From: Chromobacterium haemolyticum DSM 19808
GTDB lineage: Bacteria > Pseudomonadota > Gammaproteobacteria > Burkholderiales > Chromobacteriaceae
Reading direction: 5' to 3'
Length of the DNA stretch: 64,000 nt
NCBI RefSeq assembly: GCF_000711885.1
Contig: NZ_JONK01000012.1
Coordinates: forward strand, 1-64,000
Shown: piece by piece, positions 1 to 8,573 of the stretch
How positions within the stretch are numbered: the stretch's first letter is position 1
How the letters are laid out: every line of letters starts with the position of its first letter
Made by a program: the position numbers and the translations under genes
Notes under the pieces: model-generated
Seen by the model: only the letters and a program-made list of their open reading frames with translations
The model's database searches: none
What the model was told of the DNA's origin: nothing

Positions 1-76
1 TCCCTGATAGCTCAGTTGGTAGAGCGACGGACTGTTAATCCGCAGGTCGCAGGTTCGAGCCCTGCTCGGGGAGCCA
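1..76 (+). tRNA. tRNA-Asn (anticodon GTT)
   Basis: The sequence folds as a complete cloverleaf. The 7-bp acceptor stem pairs TCCCTGA with TCGGGGA, with one T-G wobble. The D-loop contains AGTTGGT, the anticodon at 34-36 is GTT, the T-loop is GTTCGAG and the CCA end is encoded. The tRNA starts at the first base of the window, so other tRNAs may lie upstream. It is followed by an intrinsic terminator. Confidence 0.97.
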
Positions 77-83
77 AGTTTCC

Positions 84-116
84 AAAAGCCACAATCGCCA
101 GATTGTGGCTTTTTCC
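84..116 (+). terminator. Intrinsic terminator after tRNA-Asn
   Basis: A perfect stem AAGCCACAATC / GATTGTGGCTT with a short loop is followed by a T-run. It lies 8 bp after the tRNA CCA end and before the transporter gene. Confidence 0.85.
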
Positions 117-165
117 ATTTCCGCTTCCGTTTTACAATCGGCCCACCTTCCCCATTGGAATAATA

Positions 166-1014
166 ATGATTTCCAAACCGATTGCTTTTGCCGGCGGCGC
201 TATCTTGCTATGGGCTTCGCTGGCCACGCTTGGCACCCAAACCCGCTCGCTTCCCCCATTTTTCGTGGTTGGCGTCTGCCTGTTGATCGGCAGCCTGCTC
301 AGTATCCGCCATTGCCGCGACTGGAAAGTGCCGCCGCGCACCTTACTGGTCGGAATCTATGGCTTGTTCGGCTACCATTTCTTGCTGTTCTTCGCATTTC
401 GACACGCGCCGGCCATGGAAGCCAATCTGCTGAACTATCTATGGCCCTTGTTGATCGTGATGCTCGCGCCCATCCTGGTTCCCGGCACCATACTGCACGG
501 CCGTCACATTCTGGCCGGCGCGCTGGGTTTCAGCGGAGCGGCGCTGATTGTCAGCGGAGGCAAGCTCGCCTTGTCCAGCAACTATCTTGTCGGTTATCTG
601 CTGGCCATCGGCGCCGCCGTTGTGTGGTCGACTTTTAGCCTGCTGACGCGCAGGCTGCCCAGCTTCCCCAATAGCGCGGTCGGCGGGTTCTGCCTGCTGT
701 CCGGCTTGCTTTCCCTACTATGCCACGCCCTGTTCGAACCCAACGTCGCCCCCAGCGCTGGTCAATGGTTGGCCTTGATCCTGCTGGGAATCGGCCCGAT
801 GGGCGGCGCCTTCTTCCTATGGGACCGCGCGCTGAAGGAGGGCGACCCCAGACAGATTGGCTCCTTGTCCTATGCCACGCCCTTGCTGTCCACCCTGCTG
901 CTGATAAGCACCGGCCAAGGGCAATTGAACGCTATTGCAATAACCGCCATCGTGCTGATTCTTGGCGGGGCTCTACTTGGCAGCCTGCCCGTTCGTCCAC
1001 GTTCGCTTGCTTGA
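166..1014 (+). CDS. EamA/DMT-family transporter, YddG-like exporter
   Basis: This 282-aa protein is almost entirely hydrophobic, with about ten predicted membrane helices in two EamA repeats, the usual architecture of drug/metabolite exporters. The NYLWP motif near residue 90 and the overall layout resemble YddG, an aromatic amino acid exporter, so export of amino acids or similar metabolites from the inner membrane is likely. The substrate is inferred. The open frame extends back into the tRNA, but the ATG at 166 is the first start beyond the tRNA and its terminator and directly precedes the first helix. Confidence 0.8.
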   Translation: MISKPIAFAGGAILLWASLATLGTQTRSLPPFFVVGVCLLIGSLLSIRHCRDWKVPPRTLLVGIYGLFGYHFLLFFAFRHAPAMEANLLNYLWPLLIVMLAPILVPGTILHGRHILAGALGFSGAALIVSGGKLALSSNYLVGYLLAIGAAVVWSTFSLLTRRLPSFPNSAVGGFCLLSGLLSLLCHALFEPNVAPSAGQWLALILLGIGPMGGAFFLWDRALKEGDPRQIGSLSYATPLLSTLLLISTGQGQLNAIAITAIVLILGGALLGSLPVRPRSLA

Positions 1015-1052
1015 GAATGCGCTTGAGGTGGAGCGCCGGCAATTGAATACCT

Positions 1053-1058
1053 TATAAT
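1053..1058 (+). promoter_or_regulatory. Candidate -10 box for mscL
   Basis: A perfect TATAAT lies 30 bp upstream of the mscL start, in the short gap after the transporter gene. No convincing -35 box is seen at standard spacing, so only the -10 element is claimed. Confidence 0.45.
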
Positions 1059-1087
1059 GCTTAACGCTATTTAAACAGAGGTTAACC

Positions 1088-1546
1088 ATGTCCATTATCA
1101 AAGAATTCAAAGAATTTGCCATGAAAGGCAATGTCATCGACTTGGCGGTCGGCGTGGTTATCGGCGGCGCCTTCGGCGCCATCGTCAAATCGCTGGTCGA
1201 CGATGTGATCATGCCCCCCATCGGCCTGCTGGTCGGCAATGTCGATTTCTCCAATATGTTCTTCGTACTAAAAGAGGGCAGCAAGCAGCTTGGACCTTAT
1301 GTGTCGGTGGCCGCGGCCAAGCAAGCCGGCGCCGTCACGCTGAATATCGGCCTGTTCATCAACGCCATGGTCAGCTTCACCATAGTGGCCTTCGCTATTT
1401 TCATGCTGGTCAAGGCCATCAATCGGCTGAAGCGCGAGGAGCCTGCCGCCGCCGCGCCGGCTCCCGCCACCAAAGAGTGCCCGTTCTGCGCATCCAATAT
1501 TCCGGAAAAGGCTTCTCGCTGCCCTCAGTGCACATCTCAACTCTAA
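1088..1546 (+). CDS. mscL: Large-conductance mechanosensitive channel MscL with C-terminal zinc ribbon
   Basis: MscL is an inner-membrane pentameric channel that opens under membrane tension to release solutes during hypo-osmotic shock. The N-terminal amphipathic helix, the conserved TM1 stretch ([13 protein letters not shown]) and TM2 (about residues 82-105) are all present. The 152-aa protein ends with two CxxC pairs (Cys131/134 and Cys145/148), forming a short zinc-ribbon tail that the E. coli protein lacks. The start is preceded by an AGAGG Shine-Dalgarno. A copy of the dispersed repeat element begins three bases after the stop codon. Confidence 0.97.
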   Translation: MSIIKEFKEFAMKGNVIDLAVGVVIGGAFGAIVKSLVDDVIMPPIGLLVGNVDFSNMFFVLKEGSKQLGPYVSVAAAKQAGAVTLNIGLFINAMVSFTIVAFAIFMLVKAINRLKREEPAAAAPAPATKECPFCASNIPEKASRCPQCTSQL

Positions 1547-1548
1547 GC

Positions 1549-1689
1549 GCCTGCCCAAAGTCTCGCGAGTAAGAGCGAGACAAGGCGAAACAGGCTGAGA
1601 AAGCGGAGCGTACACACGGCACATGAGTATTTCGAAGACGTACTCACCGTGTAACGCTCCACAACGCGTAGCAGATCGTGAACAGGTTC
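1549..1689 (+). repeat. Dispersed ~140-bp element, copy 1 (forward)
   Basis: This copy starts just after the mscL stop with GCCTGCCCAAAGTCTCGCGAG and ends with CAGATCGTGAACAGGTTC, so its ends are imperfect inverted repeats. Internal landmarks shared with other copies are GAGCGAGACAAGGCGAAA, AAAGCGGA and GTACTCACCGTG. It separates mscL from the promoter of the riboswitch. Confidence 0.85.
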
Positions 1690-1701
1690 AAAGTGCTCCG
1701 A

Positions 1702-1730
1702 TTGCCCTGATACGCCAACTGATTTAGAAT
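1702..1730 (+). promoter_or_regulatory. Sigma-70-type promoter for the Mn riboswitch transcript
   Basis: A TTGCCC -35 box at 1702-1707 and a TAGAAT -10 box at 1725-1730 are separated by exactly 17 bp. Transcription would begin near 1737, immediately before the riboswitch GGGGGAGTAGCC segment. Confidence 0.6.
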
Positions 1731-1737
1731 TTGCTGG

Positions 1738-1905
1738 TTCTGGGGGAGTAGCCTCGGCGCGATTTTCAGCGCCGGCATGCATCAACAGGCTTGGCCGTCA
1801 CGGCCATGGTGCATGCGACGAAAACTTCCGTTTGGCAAGACCCATGACATGTCTGCGCAATGCGGGGCTGCGGCGCGGGCTTGTCATGGCGCATGCGCAG
1901 CCCCC
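1738..1905 (+). ncRNA. yybP-ykoY (manganese) riboswitch
   Basis: The leader carries the hallmark GGGGAGTAGC segment at about 1743-1752. A second arm follows with CATGCATCAACAGG, a GGCC-GTCA-CGGCC hairpin and the closing strand GGTGCATGC, and the GACGAAAAC that follows fits the junction of the Mn2+-sensing yybP-ykoY class. These riboswitches bind Mn2+ across two helical arms and induce Mn exporters, and the downstream gene is exactly such an exporter. The expression platform near the start codon (GCATGCGCAGCCCCCGGAG, which could hide the ribosome site) suggests translational control; that is inferred. Confidence 0.8.
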
Positions 1906-1914
1906 GGAGTCTTC

Positions 1915-2484
1915 ATGGAAGCCTTTCTCATTTCCACCGGAATCGTCGCCCTGGCTGAAATCGGCGATAAAACTCAATTGCTCGCCCTGATGCTGGCCGG
2001 CCGCTACCGCAAGCCGGTTCCCATCGTTCTCGGCATCTTCGTCGCTACTTTGTTCAATCATTTCGCCGCCGCAGCGGTAGGTCACTGGCTAATGAGCAAG
2101 ATTGGACCGGATCTCATGCGTTGGGGGCTGGGTCTTTCCTTTCTCGCCATGGCGGGCTGGATGCTGATTCCGGACAAGCTGGATGAAGATAGCCGGCTCC
2201 TGGAGCGGTTTGGCGTGTTCGGCACCACCTGTATCGCTTTCTTTATCGCGGAAATGGGCGATAAGACGCAGTTGGCCACCGTAGCCCTGTCCGCGCGCTT
2301 TCCCGACGCCTTGCTGCTGGTGGTGGCCGGCACTACTTTGGGCATGATGCTGGCCAATGTGCCAGCGGTGCTCTTGGGCAAGGTGGCCGCGAAGAAGTTG
2401 CCGCAAAAAATGGTGCACACCATTGCCGCGCTGCTGTTTGCCGGCCTGGGCGTCGTCACTCTACTGACCCCGCTGCAAATTTGA
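1915..2484 (+). CDS. GDT1/TMEM165 (UPF0016) family manganese exporter
   Basis: This 189-aa inner-membrane protein carries the two family signature motifs ExGDKT, at residues 15-20 (EIGDKT) and about 113-118 (EMGDKT). Each sits in a three-helix repeat. The bacterial relative MneA expels Mn2+, and the riboswitch immediately upstream supports that role. The open frame extends to 1777, inside the riboswitch, but the ATG at 1915 has a CGGAG Shine-Dalgarno and begins at the family's usual N-terminus. The gene is expected to be induced by excess Mn2+. Confidence 0.9.
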   Translation: MEAFLISTGIVALAEIGDKTQLLALMLAGRYRKPVPIVLGIFVATLFNHFAAAAVGHWLMSKIGPDLMRWGLGLSFLAMAGWMLIPDKLDEDSRLLERFGVFGTTCIAFFIAEMGDKTQLATVALSARFPDALLLVVAGTTLGMMLANVPAVLLGKVAAKKLPQKMVHTIAALLFAGLGVVTLLTPLQI

Positions 2485-2494
2485 AGCGCAGCTC

Positions 2495-2530
2495 AAAACA
2501 AAACGGAGGCCGCGGCCTCCGTTTTGTTTT
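2495..2530. terminator. Bidirectional intrinsic terminator
   Basis: A perfect 18-bp inverted repeat, AAAACAAAACGGAGGCCG and its complement, is flanked by A and T runs. It lies between the convergent GDT1 and chemoreceptor genes and can serve both strands. Confidence 0.9.
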
Positions 2531-2549
2531 GCTTCCACCCGGCAACATA

Positions 2550-4370
2550 TCAGTTCCGGCCGGCTCCGCGTCCAAGCGATTCCAGCAGTTCCTCCGGGTT
2601 GAAGCCCAGTCGGAAGCCGCCCCAATGCTTGCCTGACAGCATGATGGGCAGCACCACCTCCGACAACACTTCTCCAGTATCGCGGGTGTACGTCTGCAAC
2701 AGGAAGGATTGTGTGCTGCGAGCCGCGCGCAGGCCGGCGACGTCGGCAAACTTGCGCTTGTCTCGGCTATTGATCAAGTCCTTGGCCGGATCCCCGCTCA
2801 AGGGCTGGCTATACCAACTATTGTGAGTCGGCGCGTAGCCATTGGTATCCACCGCCAGACAGAACACGCCGCCGGGCACGGACTTGGCGGCGCGGTCGTA
2901 CACTGGCTGCATCAGCTTTTCCAGCTTGGCATCGTACTGCGTGCGGAACTTGGCAGGCTTGGCGCCAGCGATGGGCTGGTAGTTTTGATCGAACAGCGGT
3001 ACGCCCGCGGCCAGCTGCGTGGTCATGATGGCTTGCAACTCATCCCGCGCCCCCTGGGCCGTCTGCATGATCTGGTCGAACTCGCCCTCGCCCAAAATGA
3101 AGCGCGCCACTAACTGCTGCACCTGCTCCGCAGCGCCGGACAACTTGGTGGCCGACTCTTCCGTATGGTTCAGGCGGTCCGTCACTTGATGACCTAGCTC
3201 GTGAATTTCCGCCACATGAAGATTGACCTGTCCATTAGAGGCGACGAACTCCGACATGGTGGCGGCGATCTGACTGAGACTATTCGCCGTTGTTTCAAAG
3301 TCTCCCATCATCTTGCTGAAATGCTCCGACGCCTTGGAGACGATTTCGCGAGCAGACTTGGTGTCCTCGGTGATCTGGGCGGTTTCCACCTGGGTTTCCG
3401 ACACCAGCCCCAGCATATCGTCGATATTATGCGAAATCTCGTCCGTCGCTTTTTTGACTCGCTCCGCCAGCTTGCGCACTTCATCGGCCACCACGGCGAA
3501 ACCGCGTCCGCTCTCGCCGGCCCGCGCCGCTTCGATCGCCGCGTTCAAAGCCAACAGATTGGTCTGGTCCGACACATCCTTGATCAGATCCACAATGGTC
3601 TTGATGCTGGACGAGCGCTGGCTCAAATCATCAACAGTGTGGTTGAAATGGCCCACCTTCTGATTAATGCCGTAAATGCTCTCAGCCACGGACTTGAGCT
3701 CGGCGTAGGACTCCCGCGCCACGTCCAGGTTGGCCAGGGTGGTGGATGAAATCGCCTGGGTCTGCTCCGTGACCTGGCCCACGCCCTCGGTGCTCTGATC
3801 ACTGGCGGCCCGGACTTGCGTCGCCAACTGATCCTGTTTGCGCGCCCCCTCCAGCGACTCAACCACATTCTTTCGGGTGCGCGCCGAATCCATCGCGATC
3901 CGCACCGTCATCAACCGCACATTGCTGATGATTTCGCGCATTTTCAGCAGAAAACGGTTATACGACAGCGACAGTTCGCGGATTTCATCGTGGGTGATGG
4001 TGGGAATGTCTCTGGACAGGTCGCCCTCGCCGGTGCCTATTTCATTGAAAATCCGGATAATCATTTTTAGAGGCCGGACAATCAAAAAACGAAGATACCA
4101 GACCATAAAGGCAATGAAGACGAAGCTGACCATCCACAGCGCCATCGTCCAAAACAGGGCTCCGTCTATGCTGGACTCGATGCCCGCCAACACTTGGGGC
4201 GAAGCGACTTGCCCTTTCAGCAGGCTCCGAATGTCTTCCAGAACATAATAAACATAAGCCACCATGCCCAACTGAAACAGGCTGATAAAAAAGAAACTGC
4301 ACAATTTCTTGGTCAACGTATCCCAGAAAGTCTTTTCCACCAGGGTATACACGCGCCAGAACCACTGCAT
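2550..4370 (-). CDS. Methyl-accepting chemotaxis protein with C-terminal cytoplasmic Cache-like domain
   Basis: This 606-aa inner-membrane chemoreceptor feeds CheA/CheW. Two membrane helices (about residues 24-45 and 73-95) enclose only a very short periplasmic segment. A HAMP domain and the methyl-accepting coiled coil follow, with the conserved hairpin tip ([19 protein letters not shown]). Unlike classical receptors, about 160 residues remain after the signalling domain. This tail contains a Cache/PAS-like fold signature (RDTGE and HWGGFRLGF near the end), so sensing is probably cytoplasmic. The start has an AGAGGAG Shine-Dalgarno. The ligand cannot be read from sequence. Confidence 0.88.
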   Translation of the reverse strand: MQWFWRVYTLVEKTFWDTLTKKLCSFFFISLFQLGMVAYVYYVLEDIRSLLKGQVASPQVLAGIESSIDGALFWTMALWMVSFVFIAFMVWYLRFLIVRPLKMIIRIFNEIGTGEGDLSRDIPTITHDEIRELSLSYNRFLLKMREIISNVRLMTVRIAMDSARTRKNVVESLEGARKQDQLATQVRAASDQSTEGVGQVTEQTQAISSTTLANLDVARESYAELKSVAESIYGINQKVGHFNHTVDDLSQRSSSIKTIVDLIKDVSDQTNLLALNAAIEAARAGESGRGFAVVADEVRKLAERVKKATDEISHNIDDMLGLVSETQVETAQITEDTKSAREIVSKASEHFSKMMGDFETTANSLSQIAATMSEFVASNGQVNLHVAEIHELGHQVTDRLNHTEESATKLSGAAEQVQQLVARFILGEGEFDQIMQTAQGARDELQAIMTTQLAAGVPLFDQNYQPIAGAKPAKFRTQYDAKLEKLMQPVYDRAAKSVPGGVFCLAVDTNGYAPTHNSWYSQPLSGDPAKDLINSRDKRKFADVAGLRAARSTQSFLLQTYTRDTGEVLSEVVLPIMLSGKHWGGFRLGFNPEELLESLGRGAGRN

Positions 4371-4569
4371 GACTTCTCCTCTTGCTCCGCAATCCTGTTC
4401 AGCGCCTGATTCAGGCCCCGCGCCATCCGGCGCTTTGGACCCGATTGCCGCTGTTATCTAGAATTATTGTTGTTTATTGACTTCAGTCAGCCATCCTAAG
4501 CGATGGCGGCCTTGTTTTTGGAATAGTTGGCGGACTATTGATTATCATCAAATAGGCAATGCCAATGTA

Positions 4570-5169
4570 TTACAAATCTGCGCTTCCGTGTTGCCTTCTC
4601 CACACCATCCAGAATTCCTGACCGCCAAATACCGGCACGCCGTCCTCCTGCGGCTGACAGCTCTCCAACGCGAAAGCCGGCTCCAGCAAAGCGCTCAAGG
4701 CCGACATGCTCAGGCCGAACGGCGGGCCGCGCGGGGTGTCCGCGATGAAGAACACGCCCGCCAGCGCGCCGCCGGGGCGCAGCAAACGAGCCATGTGCTC
4801 CGCATAGCGTGTATGCAGGCGGGGCGGCAGCGCGCAGAGAAAGGCACGCTCAAACACCGCGTCGAAAGGCGGCTCGTGCTCGACGGCGAAAAAATCAGCC
4901 TGCTGGATATGAGCGGCCGCCTGCGGCCATTGCGCGCGCGCGATCGCCACGGCCTGCTCGCTGAAATCGATGGCCAACACCTGATGGCCGCAGTCCAGCA
5001 ACAAGGGTAAATCTCCGGCGCTGCCGCAGCCTGGGAGCAGGATTCGGCTAGCCGGCTGACGCTGAAAAAACGCCAAGGCCTCCGGACTGGTTTGCGCGCC
5101 CTCCCAAGGGGTCACGCCATCGCGATAACGCACATCCCAAAACTCGGTCAAAGAACTGTCCTGCGCCAT
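4570..5169 (-). CDS. TPMT-family SAM-dependent methyltransferase
   Basis: This 199-aa soluble protein has the thiopurine S-methyltransferase family pattern: FWDVRY and TPWE at the N-terminus, the SAM-binding LLPGCGSAGD, an acidic AIDFS after strand 2 and a FERAFLCALPP segment. Members methylate thiols, selenols or tellurite-type compounds and often act in detoxification; the substrate here is unknown. It follows the DUF1289 gene by 8 bp on the same strand and is probably in the same operon. Confidence 0.82.
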   Translation of the reverse strand: MAQDSSLTEFWDVRYRDGVTPWEGAQTSPEALAFFQRQPASRILLPGCGSAGDLPLLLDCGHQVLAIDFSEQAVAIARAQWPQAAAHIQQADFFAVEHEPPFDAVFERAFLCALPPRLHTRYAEHMARLLRPGGALAGVFFIADTPRGPPFGLSMSALSALLEPAFALESCQPQEDGVPVFGGQEFWMVWRRQHGSADL

Positions 5170-5177
5170 CTCTCCTC

Positions 5178-5570
5178 CTAGTGATGCTCAGCCCCTGCCT
5201 GCTCTCTCAGGAAGGCGGCAACCTGCGCCGGGCTCCAGCCGGCGCAATCCCGCTGACAAACCGCACCTTCCCTCTCTCGCCAAAACAGGCAGTCTCCATC
5301 CATGCGGAACCATAAGGACAGGCAAGGCACGCTCATCCACTCGCCGTCCTCAACTTGGTGAAGCTCCGGCAGGCAAGTGAAGACCGCGGCGATCTTCAAC
5401 CCTCGCTGGCGCAGCGGCAGTTGCAACCAGACCCGTTCCCGCTCCTCCGCGTCCATAAAACACCAATTCGAGATTTCATCGAAGCTGCGCGCGCAGCCGC
5501 GGCAGATATCGTCGCCCACCGCGGTGGAACACACAGCGATGCAAGGCGAGTCAGGCCGTTCTGTCGTCAT
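5178..5570 (-). CDS. DUF1289 domain protein
   Basis: The 130-aa protein begins with the DUF1289 motif: SPCIAVC, then ICRGCARSFDEISNW, then the sequence linking these cysteines to a helix. DUF1289 is a short Cys-rich domain of unknown function, presumably metal-binding. The C-terminal half adds further cysteines (CLPEL, PCLSL, CQRDCAGW) and is not recognised. The open frame extends to 5597, but the ATG at 5570 has the better Shine-Dalgarno (AAGGGACGG) and starts just before the domain. Confidence 0.75.
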   Translation of the reverse strand: MTTERPDSPCIAVCSTAVGDDICRGCARSFDEISNWCFMDAEERERVWLQLPLRQRGLKIAAVFTCLPELHQVEDGEWMSVPCLSLWFRMDGDCLFWREREGAVCQRDCAGWSPAQVAAFLREQAGAEHH

Positions 5571-5631
5571 GCCCGTCCCTTGAAACAATAATGTCATATT
5601 TCTTGACGCGCCAAACTAAAGTGTCAGATAA

Positions 5632-5916
5632 ATGAATAGTCATAAAAATAAAATATCCGCTGTCATGACCCGCAACGAAACCTTGATTTTCCGCACGCTG
5701 CGCCTGCTGCAGACCATGCACATCCAGTACCTGGACGAACACAAACTGTTCCTAGCGCTCTCTCGCGAATCCGGCGGCGAATACAGCGCGGACGACGTTC
5801 ACGAGCATCTAGTCTACATGGAGCAAAACGGCTTGCTCAAACCCATCCGCACCGCGGACAACCATACCGCCTACGCGCTGGATTGGGGCGGCTACGATTA
5901 TCTGGACCCCTCCTGA
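5632..5916 (+). CDS. Small conserved-looking hypothetical protein, possible winged helix
   Basis: This 94-aa soluble protein has no family I recognise. Its predicted helices, the sequence VHEHLVYMEQNGLLKPI and a hairpin-like NHTAYALDWGGYDYL resemble a winged-helix DNA-binding fold, but that is only an impression. It is divergent from the DUF1289 gene. Neither the ATG at 5632 nor the alternative at 5665 (residue 12, MTRNETL) has a clear Shine-Dalgarno, and the shorter form is equally plausible. Confidence 0.6.
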   Translation: MNSHKNKISAVMTRNETLIFRTLRLLQTMHIQYLDEHKLFLALSRESGGEYSADDVHEHLVYMEQNGLLKPIRTADNHTAYALDWGGYDYLDPS

Positions 5917-5921
5917 AAAGC

Positions 5922-5946
5922 AAAAAGGCAGCGCGAAGGCTGCCCA
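5922..5946 (-). terminator. Intrinsic terminator of the puuB-like gene
   Basis: Read on the minus strand, GGGCAGC-CTTCGC-GCTGCC is followed by TTTTTGC. It lies 25 bp beyond the stop codon of the oxidase gene. Confidence 0.75.
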
Positions 5947-5971
5947 TGATCCGCAACGCGTCAGCGCCGGT

Positions 5972-7261
5972 TCATAAATAATCCCGCATCCGGAAATAAG
6001 CCATACCCAGCACCAAGGCCGGCGTGCGCAACCAGCGGCCGCCGGGAAAGTGATTATGACGAATCTTGGCGAACAGGTCGAAGCGCGAAGCGTCGCCGGC
6101 CACCGCCTCCGCCACCACCTTGCCGGCCAAACCGGTGATGTTGACGCCGTGTCCGGAAAAACCCTGAAGGTAATAGATATTACCGTCCAAGCGTCCAAAA
6201 TCAGGGGCGCGGTTTGCCGTGATATCGCAGAATCCGCCCCAAGCGTAGTCGATCTTGACGTCTGCCAGTTGCGGGAACACCCGCAACATGTCGCTGCGCA
6301 TGCCTGCGGCCAGATTGGTCGGCTCGCGTCCGGAATAGCTGACCTTCCCGCCGAACAACAAACGGTGGTCGGCGGACAAGCGATAGTAATCCAGCACGAA
6401 ATTGGTGTCGCACACCGCCATGTCGTTGGCGATCAGAGCCTCGGCCCGCTCATTGCCCAAGGGTTCGGTGGCAATTACATAGGTGCCGGCCGGCATGATC
6501 CGCCGCTCCAATTCCGGCACCAGCGCGCCAATATAGGAGTTGCAAGCCAACACCACCTGGGTGCAATTGACCACGCCCTGCTCAGTCGCCACTTGCGGCC
6601 GCGCGCCGCGGGTCAGGCGCAATGCTGGGCTTTGCTCGTAAATGGCGACGCCCGCCTCGCGCGCGGCTCGGGCCAGCCCCAGCGCATAGTTCAAGGGATG
6701 CAGATGACCCGAGCGCGGATCGTAAAGCCCCCCCTGATAGCGCTCGCTGGCTAGCCGCGTTCTGAGCTCGGCCTTATCCCACAGCTGCATGCCGCTGTAG
6801 TCATAGGTCTGCGCCGCCTCGCGCTGCCAGTCCTCCAATTCCTGCATTTGCCGCGGCTTAACCGCCACGCTGATATAGCCGCGTCGCCAATCGCAGTCGA
6901 TGCGGTGCTGGCTCACCCGCTGCTCAATGATCTCCACCGCCTCCACCGACATATTCCACATCTGCTTTGCCAGGCTGTCGCCCAGCTGCGCGCGCAACGT
7001 GTCAATGCCGCAGGCGAACCCGGAAATCACCTGTCCGCCATTGCGCCCGGAAGCGCCAAAGCCTATCTGCGCGCCTTCCAACAACACGACGGAAAATCCT
7101 CGCTCCCGCAGGTTCAACGCCGCCGACAAACCCGCCAGCCCGCCGCCCACCACACAGACATCGCAGTCGACCGCGCCTTGCAACGCCGCCCCGGGCTCCC
7201 AAGGCTGAGCGGTGGCGGCGTAATAGGATGGCGCATGGGCTTGATGGGCAAAACGAAGCAT
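5972..7261 (-). CDS. puuB: FAD-dependent oxidoreductase, gamma-glutamylputrescine oxidase (PuuB) type
   Basis: This 429-aa flavoprotein is of the DAO (D-amino acid oxidase-like) family. The Rossmann motif is CVVGGGLAGLSAA near residue 36, followed by the FAD-binding FGASGRNGGQV and a C-terminal GFSGHGVNITGLAG. This layout matches PuuB/OrdL, which oxidises gamma-glutamylputrescine in putrescine degradation. The adjacent polyamine transporter ATPase gene on the same strand supports a polyamine role. Other DAO substrates such as N-methyl amino acids cannot be excluded. Confidence 0.8.
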   Translation of the reverse strand: MLRFAHQAHAPSYYAATAQPWEPGAALQGAVDCDVCVVGGGLAGLSAALNLRERGFSVVLLEGAQIGFGASGRNGGQVISGFACGIDTLRAQLGDSLAKQMWNMSVEAVEIIEQRVSQHRIDCDWRRGYISVAVKPRQMQELEDWQREAAQTYDYSGMQLWDKAELRTRLASERYQGGLYDPRSGHLHPLNYALGLARAAREAGVAIYEQSPALRLTRGARPQVATEQGVVNCTQVVLACNSYIGALVPELERRIMPAGTYVIATEPLGNERAEALIANDMAVCDTNFVLDYYRLSADHRLLFGGKVSYSGREPTNLAAGMRSDMLRVFPQLADVKIDYAWGGFCDITANRAPDFGRLDGNIYYLQGFSGHGVNITGLAGKVVAEAVAGDASRFDLFAKIRHNHFPGGRWLRTPALVLGMAYFRMRDYL

Positions 7262-7350
7262 GGAAACCTCTCATGAAGACAAATGATGCGGCGGCAGGAT
7301 CAAGGGATGGACAAACGCGTCAAAGCCTTTCCTTTCGCGATGGAAGATGA

Positions 7351-7384
7351 AAAAAGCGGATACCCGGCCGCGGGCATCCGCTTG
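7351..7384 (-). terminator. Intrinsic terminator of potG
   Basis: On the minus strand AAGCGGATGCCCGCGGCCGG pairs with itself around a GC-rich centre and runs into TTTTTT. It lies just after the potG stop codon and before the oxidase start. Confidence 0.75.
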
Positions 7385-7394
7385 CGGACAGCTC

Positions 7395-8573
7395 TTACCG
7401 GGTCAAAACCACTGGAACATCCTGCCGCCAGCTGACGAACACCGCGTCGCCCCAGGTTGGCGCGGTTTCGCCCGCATCATACCAGCGCGAAGACGGCACC
7501 ACCGATTTGACGACCTTGCCGCTGGCCAGTTTCACGTGATAGATGGAATAACTGCCCAGATAGGCAATGTCCTCCACCACGCCGGCTGCGACATTAGGCC
7601 CCGCCGGCAGCGGTTTGATGTCCAGCCGCACATCTTCCGGGCGAATGCTGGCCCAAACACGCATGCCCTTGGGGCCGGTAATCCCGTGATCGATGCGGAT
7701 GTCCCCGCCCAGCTCCGGCGAGCGGATTTCCACCAGGTCCGGTTCGTCCACCACCACCGCGCCCTCGAAAATATTACTCTCGCCAATGAACTCCGCGGTG
7801 AAGCGACAGTTGGGGTAATCGTAAATTTCAGACGGCGTGCCCACTTGCAACAAGGAGCCCTCGCTCATGATGCCGATGCGGCTGGCCATGGTCATCGCCT
7901 CTTCCTGATCATGAGTCACCATGATGCAGGTCACCCCCACCTGTTCGATGGTGTTGACCAGTTCCAGTTGGGTCTGTTGGCGGAGTTTCTTGTCCAGAGC
8001 GCCCAAGGGCTCGTCCAGCAGCAGCAGCTTGGGGCGCTTGACCAGGCTGCGCGCCAGCGCCACGCGTTGCTGCTGACCGCCCGACAATTGATGCGGCTTG
8101 CGGTTGGCGTACTTGCGCATCTGCACCAGGTCCAGCATCTTGCCCACCCGCTCGGCGATCTCGCCCCGGGACACCTTATCCTGCTTCAAACCAAAGGCCA
8201 CGTTCTGCTCCACCGTCATATGCGGAAACAGCGCGTAGCTCTGGAACATCATGTTCACCGGCCGCTCGTATGGCTGCAGGCCCTGCATGTCTTCCCCGTC
8301 GAGGATGATGCGGCCCGAAGTCGGCGTCTCCATCCCCGCCAACATGCGCAACAGCGTGGACTTGCCGCAGCCGGAGCTGCCGAGCAAGGCGAAAATTTCA
8401 TTTCTGCGGATATCCAGATCGACATGATCCACCGCGACATGATCGCCGAACTTTTTCAGTACGCCGGCAATGCGCAGATAAGCCTTGTCTGCGTCGGTCT
8501 GCGCCTCGGCGGCTTGGGCGTTGTGGGCGGAAAAAGCGGCTTGGGCCGGTTTGGCGGCAACAGCTTGCGTCAT
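7395..8573 (-). CDS. potG: Putrescine/spermidine ABC transporter ATP-binding protein PotG
   Basis: This is a 392-aa cytoplasmic ATPase of a polyamine importer. Walker A is GSSGCGKST, the signature is LSGGQQQR, Walker B is LLLLDEPLGALD, and the H-loop is in MVTHDQEEA. A C-terminal TOBE domain (VWASIRPEDVRLD) follows. About 40 N-terminal residues precede the ABC domain, as in E. coli PotG. The usual partners potF, potH and potI are not next to it in this window, so the permease must be encoded elsewhere. Its neighbour puuB would degrade imported putrescine. Confidence 0.88.
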   Translation of the reverse strand: MTQAVAAKPAQAAFSAHNAQAAEAQTDADKAYLRIAGVLKKFGDHVAVDHVDLDIRRNEIFALLGSSGCGKSTLLRMLAGMETPTSGRIILDGEDMQGLQPYERPVNMMFQSYALFPHMTVEQNVAFGLKQDKVSRGEIAERVGKMLDLVQMRKYANRKPHQLSGGQQQRVALARSLVKRPKLLLLDEPLGALDKKLRQQTQLELVNTIEQVGVTCIMVTHDQEEAMTMASRIGIMSEGSLLQVGTPSEIYDYPNCRFTAEFIGESNIFEGAVVVDEPDLVEIRSPELGGDIRIDHGITGPKGMRVWASIRPEDVRLDIKPLPAGPNVAAGVVEDIAYLGSYSIYHVKLASGKVVKSVVPSSRWYDAGETAPTWGDAVFVSWRQDVPVVLTR

